Positions 44,955 through 54,457 of a stretch of DNA of 64,000 nt are shown here, one piece after another. Each line of letters begins with the position of its first letter. The stretch's first letter is position 1. The notes beneath the pieces are model-generated. The model was not told the origin of the DNA and searched no databases. It worked only from the letters and a program-made list of their open reading frames with translations. A program made the position numbers and the translations under genes. The stretch comes from Lentibacillus jeotgali (GTDB lineage Bacteria; Bacillota; Bacilli; Bacillales; Amphibacillaceae): NCBI RefSeq assembly GCF_000224785.1, contig NZ_AGAV01000008.1, forward strand, positions 1 through 64,000, in the 5' to 3' direction.

Positions 44955-45389
44955 ATGATAGGAACGATTGAATACGCAGACATTCTGGATTACTCTGAAG
45001 TCGTGAGTGAAATGGTTTTAAAGTCTGATGTGATGGAATCGTATGAGGAAGCCCGAAAGGATCTTAATGAAGACGCCAAGGCACAACAACTGATTAAGGC
45101 GTTTAATGATATAAAAGAACACTACGAGGAAGTTCAGCGTTTTGGCAGGTATCACCCTGATTATAATGAAATTATGAAAAAGGTGCGCTCGTCAAAACGT
45201 GAAATGGATATGAATGAAAAGGTGGCCGCATTTAAAGTCGCTGAGCGTAATTTACAGAATATGCTTGACGAAATCAGCGAGTATATTGCTTTTAGCGTGA
45301 GCGATGAAATTAAAGCGCCTAAGGATGGTGCAGCATTGACCGATACAGGTTGCGGCCATGGCGGAAAATGCGGCTGCAAGGTGTCTTGA
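44955..45389 (+). CDS. ylbF: YlbF, Y-complex component and RNase Y specificity factor
   Basis: A 144-residue helical protein of the YlbF/YmcA family. Conserved runs are AFNDIKEHYEEVQRFGRYHPDYNEI and KREMDMNEKVAAFKVAERNLQNMLDEIS. The C-terminus has the cysteine cluster CGHGGKCGCKVS. In B. subtilis YlbF, YmcA and YaaT form a complex that guides RNase Y and affects competence, biofilm and sporulation; iron-sulfur clusters bound through such cysteines are reported. GGAGGTGAG lies just before the ATG. Its three clustered cysteines match the B. subtilis tail closely. Confidence 0.93.
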   Translation: MIGTIEYADILDYSEVVSEMVLKSDVMESYEEARKDLNEDAKAQQLIKAFNDIKEHYEEVQRFGRYHPDYNEIMKKVRSSKREMDMNEKVAAFKVAERNLQNMLDEISEYIAFSVSDEIKAPKDGAALTDTGCGHGGKCGCKVS

Positions 45390-45448
45390 TGGGCTGATCG
45401 GATTCTGGTAAACTTGATTGCAAATGGAAAGATAGTGGGGATTTTTTG

Positions 45449-45724
45449 ATGAGATCGAAACGCCAAGGTTTGATTGTCTGGTTTCAGCATATGAAAAACA
45501 TAAAACATATAAAACGGTACGGTCACTTGATTTATTCATCCAAAAAGCTAAAGTATGCCGTCATATATGTTGATCAGGAGGACTTGGACAACGTTGAATC
45601 CAAGTTACTAAAACTGCCATTTGTATCAAAAGTGGATCGTTCGTATAAACCGTTTGTACGTACCGACTTCGAAAATGCCAGACCGGATAAAGCTAAACAA
45701 TATGACTATAAGATGGGCATTTAA
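45449..45724 (+). CDS. ylbG: YlbG (DUF2129) family protein
   Basis: A 91-residue protein with the family start RQGLIVWFQHMKNIKHIKRYGHLIYSSKKLKYAVIYV and ending DFENARPDKAKQYDYKMG. Its role is unknown; it is nearly always beside ylbF. The ATG at 45449 is chosen over a TTG one codon earlier, with GTGGGG 8 bases upstream. It ends in a strong hairpin terminator. Confidence 0.88.
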   Translation: MRSKRQGLIVWFQHMKNIKHIKRYGHLIYSSKKLKYAVIYVDQEDLDNVESKLLKLPFVSKVDRSYKPFVRTDFENARPDKAKQYDYKMGI

Positions 45725-45764
45725 CCTTTGCGGTGAATACATATAAGGACCGCAAAGGTTTTCT
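45725..45764 (+). terminator. Terminator after ylbG
   Basis: AACCTTTGCGG pairs with CCGCAAAGGTT around a 15-base loop, then TTCTTTT. Confidence 0.85.
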
Positions 45765-45768
45765 TTTG

Positions 45769-45850
45769 GCAGTAAGAAACTATAAATACTTCTTTTTTAC
45801 TGCATAAGTGCAACTTAGGCTTCCACTATAATATTAAGGACGAATGATAA
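45769..45850 (+). repeat. Two-hairpin intergenic repeat, family 2 copy (after ylbG)
   Basis: GCAGTAAGAAAC with TTCTTTTTTACTGC forms hairpin 1. Linker ATAAGTGCAACTTAGGCTT is conserved. Hairpin 2 is degraded. The remaining 330 bases to rsmD hold a second hairpin (CCTGCAGAAA/TTTCTGCAGG, about 45894-45917) and a 13-base palindrome GTCAGTTACTGAC (46123-46135), no supported gene. Confidence 0.6.
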
Positions 45851-46184
45851 GCGGATATTGAAGGAACATATAAGAAAAAACAAAAAGAAAAACCTGCAGA
45901 AAAATTTCTGCAGGTCCTTTTGTTTTCATGCCAGAAAACAAAAAGGCAAAGGGAGAGGAGAAACCGGAGGAAGAACTTATGGGGAAGTGTAAGTCTTCTC
46001 CGAGTTTTTGAAACAGCCAAGCAATTTTGAGCTGTTTCACTATGTTATTATGGACAGAAGAGATTTTTATATACATCATTTGCTTGTAAAATATAAATGT
46101 TTCATTCCGGAGGCCGTCTCAGTCAGTTACTGACGCTTGCGATTTTATGTTGATAGCTTTATTATAATTTATTGAGGTGGTAGT

Positions 46185-46739
46185 ATGCGTGTAATTGCCG
46201 GATTCCATAAAGGACGTCAATTGGAAGCGGTGCCGGGGAGGACAACCAGACCTACATCTGATAAAGTGAAAGAAGCCGTTTTTCAGATAATGGGCCCGTT
46301 TTTTGAACAGGGTGCTTGTCTAGATTTGTTTGCCGGCAGTGGTGCTTTGGGAATTGAGGCATTAAGTAGGGGGATGGAGAAGGGAATATTTGTTGATAAA
46401 CATCCTAAGGCTATACATACAATTCACGAAAATATCCGTACTCTGAAATTGGAAGACAGTAGCGAAGTGTTTCGTGCAGATTCCTTCCGTGCTTTAAATG
46501 CTATTTCTAAAAGAGAGCTTCAGTTCGATCTCATATTGCTCGACCCGCCCTACAAGAAGGCGGATTACGGTGAATTGCTGGAGACGATTGAAGAGCTGCA
46601 GCTGTTGAAGGAAACTGGCATGATTTACTGTGAGCATAACGCCTCTGAACAATTGCCTGCGGAAGCCAGCGGTTTGTATGTTATAAAACATGAAACCTAT
46701 AATGACACGACAGGCATTACCATTTACAAAAGATCATAG
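46185..46739 (+). CDS. rsmD: 16S rRNA (guanine(966)-N(2))-methyltransferase
   Basis: A 184-residue SAM-dependent N-methyltransferase acting on helix 31 of 16S rRNA. It has the start MRVIAGFHKGRQLEAVPGRTTRPTSDKVKEA, SAM loop LDLFAGSGALGIEALSRG and catalytic motif DPPY (LLDPPYKKADY). GAGGTGG lies 6 bases before the ATG. Its next neighbour is coaD (15 bases on), the usual rsmD-coaD pair (ylbH-ylbI in B. subtilis). Confidence 0.95.
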   Translation: MRVIAGFHKGRQLEAVPGRTTRPTSDKVKEAVFQIMGPFFEQGACLDLFAGSGALGIEALSRGMEKGIFVDKHPKAIHTIHENIRTLKLEDSSEVFRADSFRALNAISKRELQFDLILLDPPYKKADYGELLETIEELQLLKETGMIYCEHNASEQLPAEASGLYVIKHETYNDTTGITIYKRS

Positions 46740-47231
<492 letters not shown>

Positions 47232-47255
47232 TGATTCATTCAGGTCACTTATAAA

Positions 47256-47341
47256 GATGCTGTGACAAAAGGACTCCGCTAAATCATAGTAATGTTCGTC
47301 TTTAAAGCTGATAATTTTAGTTTTGTCCCAGCCTCTTTTTA
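47256..47341. repeat. Long-stem GGGACAAAA repeat after coaD
   Basis: GCTGTGACAAAA pairs with TTTTGTCCCAGC (one mismatch), enclosing about 50 bases. A T5 run follows. It abuts the family 1 repeat at 47342. Confidence 0.65.
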
Positions 47342-47471
47342 TTTCGCATCTAATGGTCAGTAACCCTTCAAACTACGGCGTACGGCGGTTAACTGTCCCT
47401 AAATGCACGATTCCGTTCAACTAACAATCATGGGAATAAAGAACCTCTCCACTGATTGAAGTTTCATGTTA
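47342..47471 (+). repeat. Two-hairpin intergenic repeat, family 1, diverged copy
   Basis: Begins CGCATCTAATGGTCAGTAACCC. It has a short internal duplication (TACGGCG twice) in hairpin 1, linker GTTCAACTAACAATC, and ends GAAGTTTCATGTTA. The final TTA doubles as the stop codon of ylbJ on the minus strand. Confidence 0.7.
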
Positions 47472-48677
47472 CGTTTTTTGCAGGCGCCTAATTATGATAA
47501 GCGCGGCGATTGCTAATGATGCAAACGTTATGAGCGGCCCAATTTCAGCTAAGCGAAGCAAAAATTCCTGCCATGTAGCTTCGTGACCACTATCTGAGAC
47601 CGGCACACCTTTGAAGTCAAATGAGGTCCTGTTCAAATATAAAGGTGTATAAAATAATGCAGTTAAAATCGCAGCAAATAACCCGTGTATGATTCGTGCA
47701 AAAAAGTATGGTGCAAACCGGATATCAGTAGGTGCGAGGATGCTTGCCACCTGTGCCTGCACTGAAAAACCGTTAAACCCGAGTACAAAGCTGACGACAA
47801 TGATTTTTTCCAAAAGATTGGCTGCTTCGTCCTGGGAAATTAAATTGGCACCAAGGGTTATTTCGAATAAACCGGATAATAAAGGCAATGCCAGGTCTGC
47901 CGGTAATGTAAGAAGTTGCAAAATATATTGGAATAGCGTTGCAATGGCCGGTGTTACACCCACTATATACAGCAGTTTTGTGAAGACGGAGAATAGGATA
48001 ATAAACCCGCCGACCATAACCAATGTCTGAATTGAATTTAAAACGGCATCTCCGACAATTTTTCCAAAAGGTCTGGGATCATTAACTCGCGTTTGATGCA
48101 TTTCCCGAAAGGCTCTGATAATCGAAACTTTTTTCTTGTCCAGGACAGTTTTTTTCTTTTCGGCTCTCCTTCCGTAGAATCGCATACATACACCCACCAA
48201 TGCATTGCCGATATAGTGGGAGGCACCCAAAATGATACCAAGCTTTACATCATAAAAAAACCCGACTGAAACAGCACCGAAAATAAACAACGGGCTGGAA
48301 GCATTGGTAAATGATACAAGCCGTTCAGCTTCGATTTGTGTCAGCTGTTTTTCCTCCCGGAGCCGTGCCGAAATTTTCGCTCCTGTCGGGTAGCCGCTTG
48401 CCATACCCATAGCCCATGCAAAGCTTCCCACGCCTGGAACATTAAATAATGGACGCATGATTGGTTCACAGAGCACGCCGATAAATTTTACGAACCCAAA
48501 ACCAATCAGCAGCTCAGCTATTATAAAAAACGGCAATAATGACGGGAAAACTATCTCCCACCACATGTTCAGCCCTCGTATGCTCGCCTCTAATGACTGA
48601 TCCGGATATTTTATAAGCGAAATTGCGATAAAAGCAGTTGTCCCAGCAAGTAATATTGTTTTGATTTTTTGTATCAA
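47469..48677 (-). CDS. ylbJ: Sporulation integral membrane protein YlbJ
   Basis: A 402-residue polytopic protein of the YlbJ family, with nucleoside-recognition (Gate) domain features: WWEIVFPSLLPFFIIAELLIGFG and GSFAWAMGMASGYPTGAKISARLREE. About nine hydrophobic segments. In B. subtilis ylbJ is a SigE-dependent gene needed for proper sporulation; its substrate is unknown. AAGGGGGC lies 8 bases before the ATG. Its stop codon comes from the end of a repeat element, so the original C-terminus may have been changed. Facing coaD. The ylbK gene is absent. Confidence 0.9.
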   Translation of the reverse strand: MIQKIKTILLAGTTAFIAISLIKYPDQSLEASIRGLNMWWEIVFPSLLPFFIIAELLIGFGFVKFIGVLCEPIMRPLFNVPGVGSFAWAMGMASGYPTGAKISARLREEKQLTQIEAERLVSFTNASSPLFIFGAVSVGFFYDVKLGIILGASHYIGNALVGVCMRFYGRRAEKKKTVLDKKKVSIIRAFREMHQTRVNDPRPFGKIVGDAVLNSIQTLVMVGGFIILFSVFTKLLYIVGVTPAIATLFQYILQLLTLPADLALPLLSGLFEITLGANLISQDEAANLLEKIIVVSFVLGFNGFSVQAQVASILAPTDIRFAPYFFARIIHGLFAAILTALFYTPLYLNRTSFDFKGVPVSDSGHEATWQEFLLRLAEIGPLITFASLAIAALIIIRRLQKT

Positions 48678-48879
48678 TGCAGTGCCCCCTTAAGGATGGC
48701 TGATCCTGTACTTCCTTTTTCGATAGTAGTAAAATAATGCTAGTCTCATTTATATAAAATGATACTGAAGAGTTGTACGAGTCTATACCAATATACGCAC
48801 ATACCTGATGTTTTTATGACATATACTTTTGACATGCCACCCGAGTGAGTGTGCTGGTTAGATGGAAAGGAGTTTTTTA

Positions 48880-49902
48880 GTGAGATTCACAAAGAAGCAT
48901 ATTATTGCTTTAATTTTAGTGATTGGCATAGCATTTTTTATTTCAGCATATAAACTTCCCTATTACATATATAAACCTGGCGGTGCAGACGCTCTTAACC
49001 CGATTGTAGAAGTGGAAGAAGGTTACCAGAGTGAAGGCGACATGCATCTTGTTACGGTTCGCGGAGGTCAGGCGACACCGGTTCAGTATTTATGGGCAAA
49101 AATCTTGCCGAATCAGGATATCATGCCTCTAAATAAGGTGAGACCGGAAGGCGTGTCACAGGATGAATATTTTCATGCCCAGCTGCAAATGATGGAAAGT
49201 TCCCAGGAGGCATCAACAGTGGTTGCTTACGAAGCAGCCAATGAAGATATTTCGATTGACTACAATGGGGTCTATGTTGTTTCCGTTGTGGAAGGAATGC
49301 CGGCGGAGGAGGTTCTGAAAACAGGCGACCGTATCGTCGGAATTGATGGCAGTTCAATTGATGAATCCAGCGATTTGATTGGATACGTAGAAGATAAGCA
49401 AGCGGGAGATACCATAACAGTTGATGTTGTTCGTGATGAAAAGCAAATTGAAAAAGAGGTTACACTTATGGAATTCCCTGAACAGGCAAATAAGGTCGGA
49501 ATTGGTATTCAACTTGTTACTGACAGGAGTGTGGAAGTGGAACCGGAAGTGAGCTTTTCCAGCGGCAGTATTGGCGGACCGAGTGCGGGGCTCATGTTTT
49601 CACTGGAAATATATGATCAGTTAACCGAAGAAGATTTGACAAAAGGCTATCAAATTGCCGGAACCGGGGAGGTGGATTATCAAGGAAACGTGCTCCGGAT
49701 CGGCGGTATTGATAAAAAAGTGATCGCGGCAGATCAGGAAGGCTGTGATATCTTTTTCGCAGCGAATAACGAGGAAGCGAAAAATTCGAATTATGAAGAG
49801 GCATCAAAAACAGCTGAAGAGATAGGTACCGATATGGAAATAGTGCCTGTCAAATCGTTTGATGATGCACTACAGTATCTGCAGGATCTTGAGCCCGCCT
49901 AA
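48880..49902 (+). CDS. ylbL: YlbL family PDZ-Lon serine protease
   Basis: A 340-residue membrane-anchored protease. An N-terminal helix (IIALILVIGIAFFISAYKL), a PDZ domain (about residues 130-200, VVEGMPAEEVLKTGDRIVGIDG) and a Lon-type protease domain with Ser in GGPSAG (about residue 239) and Lys in GGIDKKVIAA (about residue 284) form the Ser-Lys dyad. It resembles SepM of streptococci and YlbL of B. subtilis, which degrades the YneA division inhibitor. The start is the GTG at 48880, 7 bases after AAGGAG; the earlier ATG lies within that site. Confidence 0.92.
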   Translation: MRFTKKHIIALILVIGIAFFISAYKLPYYIYKPGGADALNPIVEVEEGYQSEGDMHLVTVRGGQATPVQYLWAKILPNQDIMPLNKVRPEGVSQDEYFHAQLQMMESSQEASTVVAYEAANEDISIDYNGVYVVSVVEGMPAEEVLKTGDRIVGIDGSSIDESSDLIGYVEDKQAGDTITVDVVRDEKQIEKEVTLMEFPEQANKVGIGIQLVTDRSVEVEPEVSFSSGSIGGPSAGLMFSLEIYDQLTEEDLTKGYQIAGTGEVDYQGNVLRIGGIDKKVIAADQEGCDIFFAANNEEAKNSNYEEASKTAEEIGTDMEIVPVKSFDDALQYLQDLEPA

Positions 49903-49910
49903 AAGTGAAG

Positions 49911-49970
49911 TAAAGAAGTTGGGACAAAAGTAAAATGTTCATGAAATTTCTTTTGTTCCAGCCTCTTTTA
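49911..49970. repeat. Long-stem GGGACAAAA repeat between ylbL and tmcAL
   Basis: Short copy. AAGAAGTTGGGACAAAAG pairs with CTTTTGTTCCAGCCTCTTTT with few mismatches. Its place between convergent genes suggests a bidirectional terminator. Confidence 0.7.
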
Positions 49971-50025
49971 CTGCAAAAGTACTTTTAAAGCTTTTGGCAA
50001 TAAAGCTTGAAGTGCAGCGTTTTGT

Positions 50026-51237
50026 TTATACCATGATTGGCGGCTGGAGTTCTTGGTGATGAAGTGCTGGTTTCTTTTCGGCAGGAATAACGCTGTAATA
50101 GGCATGGCTTGCTTTTTCTTCAATTGACAACAGCGGGCTTTCTCCTCCGGCAAGTGTTGAAATAAGCGGTACATCCATCTCTTTTTTTTGGCCATTCAAA
50201 TATGACTGTCCGGTTTTTGTCATACCCAACAGTCGTACATATGGGACTGTTTGACTGCTTATAAATTGCTGGATATCAGCTTTTTTTGTATTCGTTAAAA
50301 TATGCGCAAATATACGCTGGAGTCTAGTCCATGTATACCGTTTTGTTTTAATCTTGTCTATCCATTCATAAAAAGATGTGACTTCTCGGGCGGTTTTTTT
50401 AATGCGGTTTTCCAGCCCTTCATCAACACCATGGATGGCCGCAAGTTCGCCTTCGGTCATTGTCATAACGCGGTAATGGATCAGCTGAAAATATTTCTCC
50501 CATGAATGCCAGACGGTTGCCTGCTGTTTATACGTGTGCAGCTGCTGAATGGTTACGTCGGGCAGAGTGCCAGCAGCCGTTTCGGAAATGGCCTCCTGGT
50601 TTAGAAGTTCTTTACGAATACTTGTAGCACTTGCAATAGAGCCGGTAATTGCCTGCTCATGGTAGGCATTCTTTATGCGGGTAATCGTCAACGGTTCTAT
50701 CGGCAATTTATTATCCAAAATCGCTTTAACATAGGCGAACCCGAGAATATTATTCGGTTTGGTCAAATCCATTTCTGATGTGGCTAAGCCTATTTTTTGA
50801 TAGGCGTGCCGGCTCGCTTCCGGAAAGGAAAGGCCGAGGTTCAAGTGTTCCTGAATAGCTGCGTGGTAGATGGACTGCTCTTGCTGAAGCACGTCATAAC
50901 TATTGATGAATCGGGATATATCACCGGATTCACTACCAAAACAAATGGTTGAAACGCCGATTTCATGTAATGTTTGGACAGAACCCTGAGCAAATAAATC
51001 ACTGCTCTGAACGGCATATGCATATGGAAGCTCCAGCACGATATCGACGCCCGCTGACAATGCTGCTTTTGTCCGGTGGAACTTATCAATAATGGCGGGT
51101 TCACCACGCTGCAAAAATGATCCGCTCATAACAGCAATCAGACAGTCCGCTCCAGAAGCCTTCCTTGATGCTTCTATATGAAAGGCATGCCCATTATGAA
51201 ATGGGTTATATTCAACAATTAAACCGCAAGCTTGCAT
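50026..51237 (-). CDS. tmcAL: tRNA(Met) cytidine acetate ligase TmcAL (YlbM)
   Basis: A 403-residue enzyme that uses acetate and ATP to make N4-acetylcytidine at the wobble base of elongator tRNA-Met. It starts with a nucleotidyltransferase-type motif, CGLIVEYNPFHNGHAFH, and has the downstream SGSFLQRGEPAIIDKF, FGSESGD and a second-half RNA-binding region with NTKKADIQ. The start is the ATG at 51237; the open frame continues 90 codons further without a site or resemblance. AAAGGG precedes the ATG. Divergent from ylbN. Confidence 0.93.
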   Translation of the reverse strand: MQACGLIVEYNPFHNGHAFHIEASRKASGADCLIAVMSGSFLQRGEPAIIDKFHRTKAALSAGVDIVLELPYAYAVQSSDLFAQGSVQTLHEIGVSTICFGSESGDISRFINSYDVLQQEQSIYHAAIQEHLNLGLSFPEASRHAYQKIGLATSEMDLTKPNNILGFAYVKAILDNKLPIEPLTITRIKNAYHEQAITGSIASATSIRKELLNQEAISETAAGTLPDVTIQQLHTYKQQATVWHSWEKYFQLIHYRVMTMTEGELAAIHGVDEGLENRIKKTAREVTSFYEWIDKIKTKRYTWTRLQRIFAHILTNTKKADIQQFISSQTVPYVRLLGMTKTGQSYLNGQKKEMDVPLISTLAGGESPLLSIEEKASHAYYSVIPAEKKPALHHQELQPPIMV

Positions 51238-51466
51238 ATATTCCAGCCCTTTCTGTACTAGTTCGTTGCCCCCGCATATAACTGAGCAGATATGCGGAAA
51301 AAACACCGTATTGGGGTTGAAGGTTATTGTATCAAAAAAAGTGTTGTGGTGCATGGTTTGCTGCTGATAAAAAGGGAATAATGGTAGTAGAACATGCGTA
51401 AAGAAAATATATTGACAAAATGAATGTTTCCTTTTAAAATTACTCTTGTTGCCTTGAGGTGATACA

Positions 51467-51994
51467 ATGAAATTTTCAGTAGCCCAAATTAAAAGGAATG
51501 CAAGCAATGAACCCTTTGCTTTCGATGATCATGTTGATGTTTCCGAACTGGAATCGATGAACAATGATATTCGCAAAATCGGCTCTGTTCACGTTAGTGG
51601 AACAGTGATGGATCAGGGGGACGACATTTTCTTCACATTTGCAATTGATGGCACGATGGTTTTACCATGTGCGCGTACATTGGTGGATGTGCCCTATCCG
51701 TTTGAAATAAGCGCAGCCGAAGTTTTCACAGAGTCACCATATGAAGCGGATGACTCGGATGATGACATTCATCCAATCGATGGGGAATTACTTGACTTAA
51801 CCCCATTAATAAAGGAAAATATTTTATTGGAAGTTCCTTATCGTGTGTATTCAGATGATGCAGACGCTGTGGGCCAGGCTCCTCTCCAAGGAGATGGCTG
51901 GGAATTAGTTTCAGAAGACACAAAAGAGCAAAAACCGGATCCACGTTTGAAGAAACTGGAATCCTTGCTGGAAGATAAAGAGGAAAAGGAATAG
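51467..51994 (+). CDS. ylbN: DUF177/YceD family protein (YlbN)
   Basis: A 175-residue acidic protein. Family features are [32 protein letters not shown] and the C-terminal tail of Lys/Glu runs. The two Cys typical of many members are reduced to one here (LPCARTLV). YceD-type genes lie before rpmF in most bacteria, as here (38-base gap), and are linked to 23S rRNA maturation, at least in plants and E. coli. TTGAGGTG precedes the ATG. Confidence 0.88.
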   Translation: MKFSVAQIKRNASNEPFAFDDHVDVSELESMNNDIRKIGSVHVSGTVMDQGDDIFFTFAIDGTMVLPCARTLVDVPYPFEISAAEVFTESPYEADDSDDDIHPIDGELLDLTPLIKENILLEVPYRVYSDDADAVGQAPLQGDGWELVSEDTKEQKPDPRLKKLESLLEDKEEKE

Positions 51995-52032
51995 AATCTT
52001 CCGTTCCTTGCACGATTGAAGGGGGTGTAAGC

Positions 52033-52209
52033 ATGGCAGTACCAAAAAGAAGAACATCCAAAAAGGTGAAAAACCAACGTCGTACGCATAAAAAATTGCA
52101 CGTACCAGGTATGGTGGAATGCTCGAACTGCGGTGAACTAGCAAAACCGCATCATGTATGCAAATCATGCGGGCATTATGATGGCAGAGAAGTTGTGGCA
52201 AATGATTAA
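52033..52209 (+). CDS. rpmF: Ribosomal protein bL32
   Basis: A 58-residue ribosomal protein of the 50S subunit. It starts [20 protein letters not shown], highly basic, and has two CxxC zinc pairs (CSNC, CKSC), so this is the zinc-binding form. AAGGGGGTG lies 7 bases before the ATG. It follows ylbN closely as in most Firmicutes. A hairpin (GATCACTGCAGAAGTGATC, about 52236-52254, plus T-rich run) ends the transcript. Confidence 0.97.
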   Translation: MAVPKRRTSKKVKNQRRTHKKLHVPGMVECSNCGELAKPHHVCKSCGHYDGREVVAND

Positions 52210-52234
52210 ATTGAACTGGTAAGTTAATTCGAAC

Positions 52235-52262
52235 AGATCACTGCAGAAGTGATCTGTTTTTG
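52235..52262 (+). terminator. Terminator after rpmF
   Basis: AGATCACT pairs with AGTGATCT around GCAGA, followed by GTTTTTG. Confidence 0.8.
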
Positions 52263-52313
52263 TATATATATCCGAACTATACAAGAAAACTGAAAAGGGA
52301 AGGAAAAACGTGT

Positions 52314-53081
52314 ATGCGCGAATTGGTCGAATACAGAACAGATGAGCTAGGCTATGGGGAAATCCTGCTGAATCGTCCGGACAAGATGAATGCTATTTCA
52401 AAGGAGATGACACGTGCGTTTAAAAATGCTCTCGAGACTGCTAGACATCAGCAGGTTAAATTTTTAGTTGTTACGGCTGCAGATGGCCGAATGTTCTGCG
52501 CCGGTGGAGATTTACAGGATCTGCATGGTCATTTAACATCTGAGGAAGCTTTTACTGTATTATATCCAATGAAGGAAGTGCTTTATGAACTGGCTTCTTT
52601 TCCCATTCCAACCATATGTTTATTAAATGGGGATGCAGTTGGCGGCGGCTGCGAAATTGCGACAGCCTGTGATATTCGGATTGCAAAAGCAAATACCCGG
52701 TTTGGATTTGTCCAGACAAAACTGGGGATCACACCTGGATGGGGCGGTGGAACCCTTTTGTACGAGAAAGTTCATTCAAGTTTTGCATTTCAATGGCTCA
52801 TGGAAGCGGCATTGTATCAGGCAGACATCCTGCAAAACAAGGGATGGATTCAAAAAGTTGCGAGCGACAAAGAATGGGATGACAGGGAAACCCTCTTAAA
52901 ACCGTATCTTTCAAAATCGCTAGAACAAATGAAAATATTAAAGATGCAATACCAGAAAAAGCTATCTATTTTACCGCTTTCTGCACAAATGAATGATGAG
53001 GTTAGAAATTGTGCTAAGTTATGGGAGACAAAGGAACACAAAGAGGCAGTCCGGGAATTTATGTCCAGAAATGAAGAATAG
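52314..53081 (+). CDS. Enoyl-CoA hydratase/isomerase family protein
   Basis: A 255-residue crotonase-fold protein. It has the oxyanion-hole segments FCAGGDLQDL (about residue 65) and DAVGGGCEIATACDIRIA (about residues 106-123), and FGFVQTKLGITPGWGGGT (about 131-148). The Glu at the hydratase position is not clearly present in both places, so it could be a hydratase, isomerase or 3-hydroxyisobutyryl-CoA hydrolase-like enzyme. The start is the ATG at 52314 after GGGAAGG; the longer frame begins in the rpmF terminator. No such gene lies between rpmF and ylbO in B. subtilis. Confidence 0.82.
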   Translation: MRELVEYRTDELGYGEILLNRPDKMNAISKEMTRAFKNALETARHQQVKFLVVTAADGRMFCAGGDLQDLHGHLTSEEAFTVLYPMKEVLYELASFPIPTICLLNGDAVGGGCEIATACDIRIAKANTRFGFVQTKLGITPGWGGGTLLYEKVHSSFAFQWLMEAALYQADILQNKGWIQKVASDKEWDDRETLLKPYLSKSLEQMKILKMQYQKKLSILPLSAQMNDEVRNCAKLWETKEHKEAVREFMSRNEE

Positions 53082-53167
53082 ATACTCTTTCAAAAAAATG
53101 ACTGTGAACGATTCTACCACACCTACCTTTTGCATACATTGATAGCAAGTGCATAAGGAGGGATGTT

Positions 53168-53650
53168 ATGAATGCAACACGGCAGGATGCTTGGACGAAG
53201 GATGAAGATATTTTATTGGCAGAGACCGTTCTTCGTCATATAAGAGAGGGGAAGACCCAGCTCGAGGCATTTAAAGATGTCGCAAAGCAGCTATCAAGAA
53301 CATCAGCGGCATGCGGCTTTCGCTGGAACGCCTCTATTCGTAAAGAATATCAGGATGCTATTGAAAACGCTAAACAAGACCGGAAACAAAGTAATCGGCA
53401 ACAAACGCTGGTTCAATATGACACAACAGTTAATGGAGAGCCGGATCCAATTGATGCGGCTATTTCTTTACTAGAGAACATGCGGAATCATACCAATGGT
53501 GATCATCAATTGTTTCATAATGAAGAGGAAGTAACACAACAACAGCTGATAAAAGAGAATGAAGCGCTTAAAACACAACTGAGCCGCTATGAGCAGGCAT
53601 GGACGGAAATGGGAAAAATATGGGCCTGGGTTAATGAGCCTCGGAAATGA
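53168..53650 (+). CDS. ylbO: RsfA family sporulation regulator (YlbO-like)
   Basis: A 160-residue DNA-binding protein. The N-terminal Myb/SANT-like part ([31 protein letters not shown] and [13 protein letters not shown]) matches the RsfA/YlbO family, and the C-terminal half is coiled coil ([28 protein letters not shown]). RsfA in B. subtilis modulates SigF-dependent genes in the forespore. AAGGAGGG lies 7 bases before the ATG. It comes right after the crotonase gene in the same direction. Confidence 0.88.
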   Translation: MNATRQDAWTKDEDILLAETVLRHIREGKTQLEAFKDVAKQLSRTSAACGFRWNASIRKEYQDAIENAKQDRKQSNRQQTLVQYDTTVNGEPDPIDAAISLLENMRNHTNGDHQLFHNEEEVTQQQLIKENEALKTQLSRYEQAWTEMGKIWAWVNEPRK

Positions 53651-53806
53651 ATGATAAAGACATGAATGATTGGAATACGCCATTCATGTCTTTTATTTTT
53701 GCAGTTAAGATGGTGAAAGATATGTTAGAAGTTATCAAAAAGGAAAAGGCTGCTAAATCCCCGTCAGGTCATGTCGGGTATTATGTCAGCAGCCAGGTTG
53801 TTCAAT

Positions 53807-54280
53807 TCAAACCTCTTTTTCTTCAACTCCCTCAGGCATCCATATCAGCGGATTTTCCCCAAGGTCTCTTTCCATGTCGTATTTTGCTTTTTGGAATCCC
53901 ATTTTTTCCCAGAATCCATGAGAATTAATTCGTGGATTAGTCTTGATTGGCAGATTAAAACTCTTGGCGAAATCTACCAGGGCCTTCCCGTAATGTCTGC
54001 CGCGATAGTCTGGTAAAACCTCAAGTTTCCATAGCTCCAGATAATCCTGCGTCGGCTCAAAGTAGGCATCATATTTTGCGCTGACTCTATATAAACTCAT
54101 GCGCGCAATCAGGTTATGGCCTACATGAATTCCATAGAATGGCGATTCACTGTTATTCTCAACGATATTGTTCTGGAGGTCTTCCATCATGGAAAGTTCC
54201 TGGTTTCCATATTCTTTAAATCGTTTAAATTGCTCCAAAGTTTTATAATTGATCAAGAGTTTTTCGACTTCATTACTCAA
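53807..54280 (-). CDS. ylbP: GNAT family N-acetyltransferase (YlbP-like)
   Basis: A 157-residue acyl-CoA N-acyltransferase. The GNAT core is seen at LWKLEVLPDYRGRHYGKALVDFA, where RGRHYG is the acetyl-CoA loop, then NSHGFWEKMGFQKAKYD near the end. The substrate is unknown. GGGAAGG precedes the ATG. The gene is encoded against its neighbours and its end overlaps a region with no clear terminator. Assigned to ylbP by position and general resemblance. Confidence 0.8.
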   Translation of the reverse strand: MSNEVEKLLINYKTLEQFKRFKEYGNQELSMMEDLQNNIVENNSESPFYGIHVGHNLIARMSLYRVSAKYDAYFEPTQDYLELWKLEVLPDYRGRHYGKALVDFAKSFNLPIKTNPRINSHGFWEKMGFQKAKYDMERDLGENPLIWMPEGVEEKEV

Positions 54281-54457
54281 TTTATCCTTCCCCCTTCAAA
54301 CATAAGTATTTAGAATTTCTTTATTATTAATTATAATATAAAAAAGCCGGAAAGGGAATGAAAGAAATAAACCTTACAGCGAAGACTTGTTTATACTGTT
54401 ATCATTGTAGTAATAACTGGTTCGCTGAAAAGTGGAAAAGGGGTTAAATGACGGGAA

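Noticed and set aside
45927-46010. 27-residue plus-strand ORF (MPENKKAKGEEK...)
   Set aside because: No ribosome site, low-complexity purine-rich composition, and it follows a terminator-like hairpin.
51238-51507. 90-codon N-terminal extension of tmcAL
   Set aside because: Family proteins start at the MQACGLIVEYNP position, where a ribosome site is present; the extension runs over the ylbN start.
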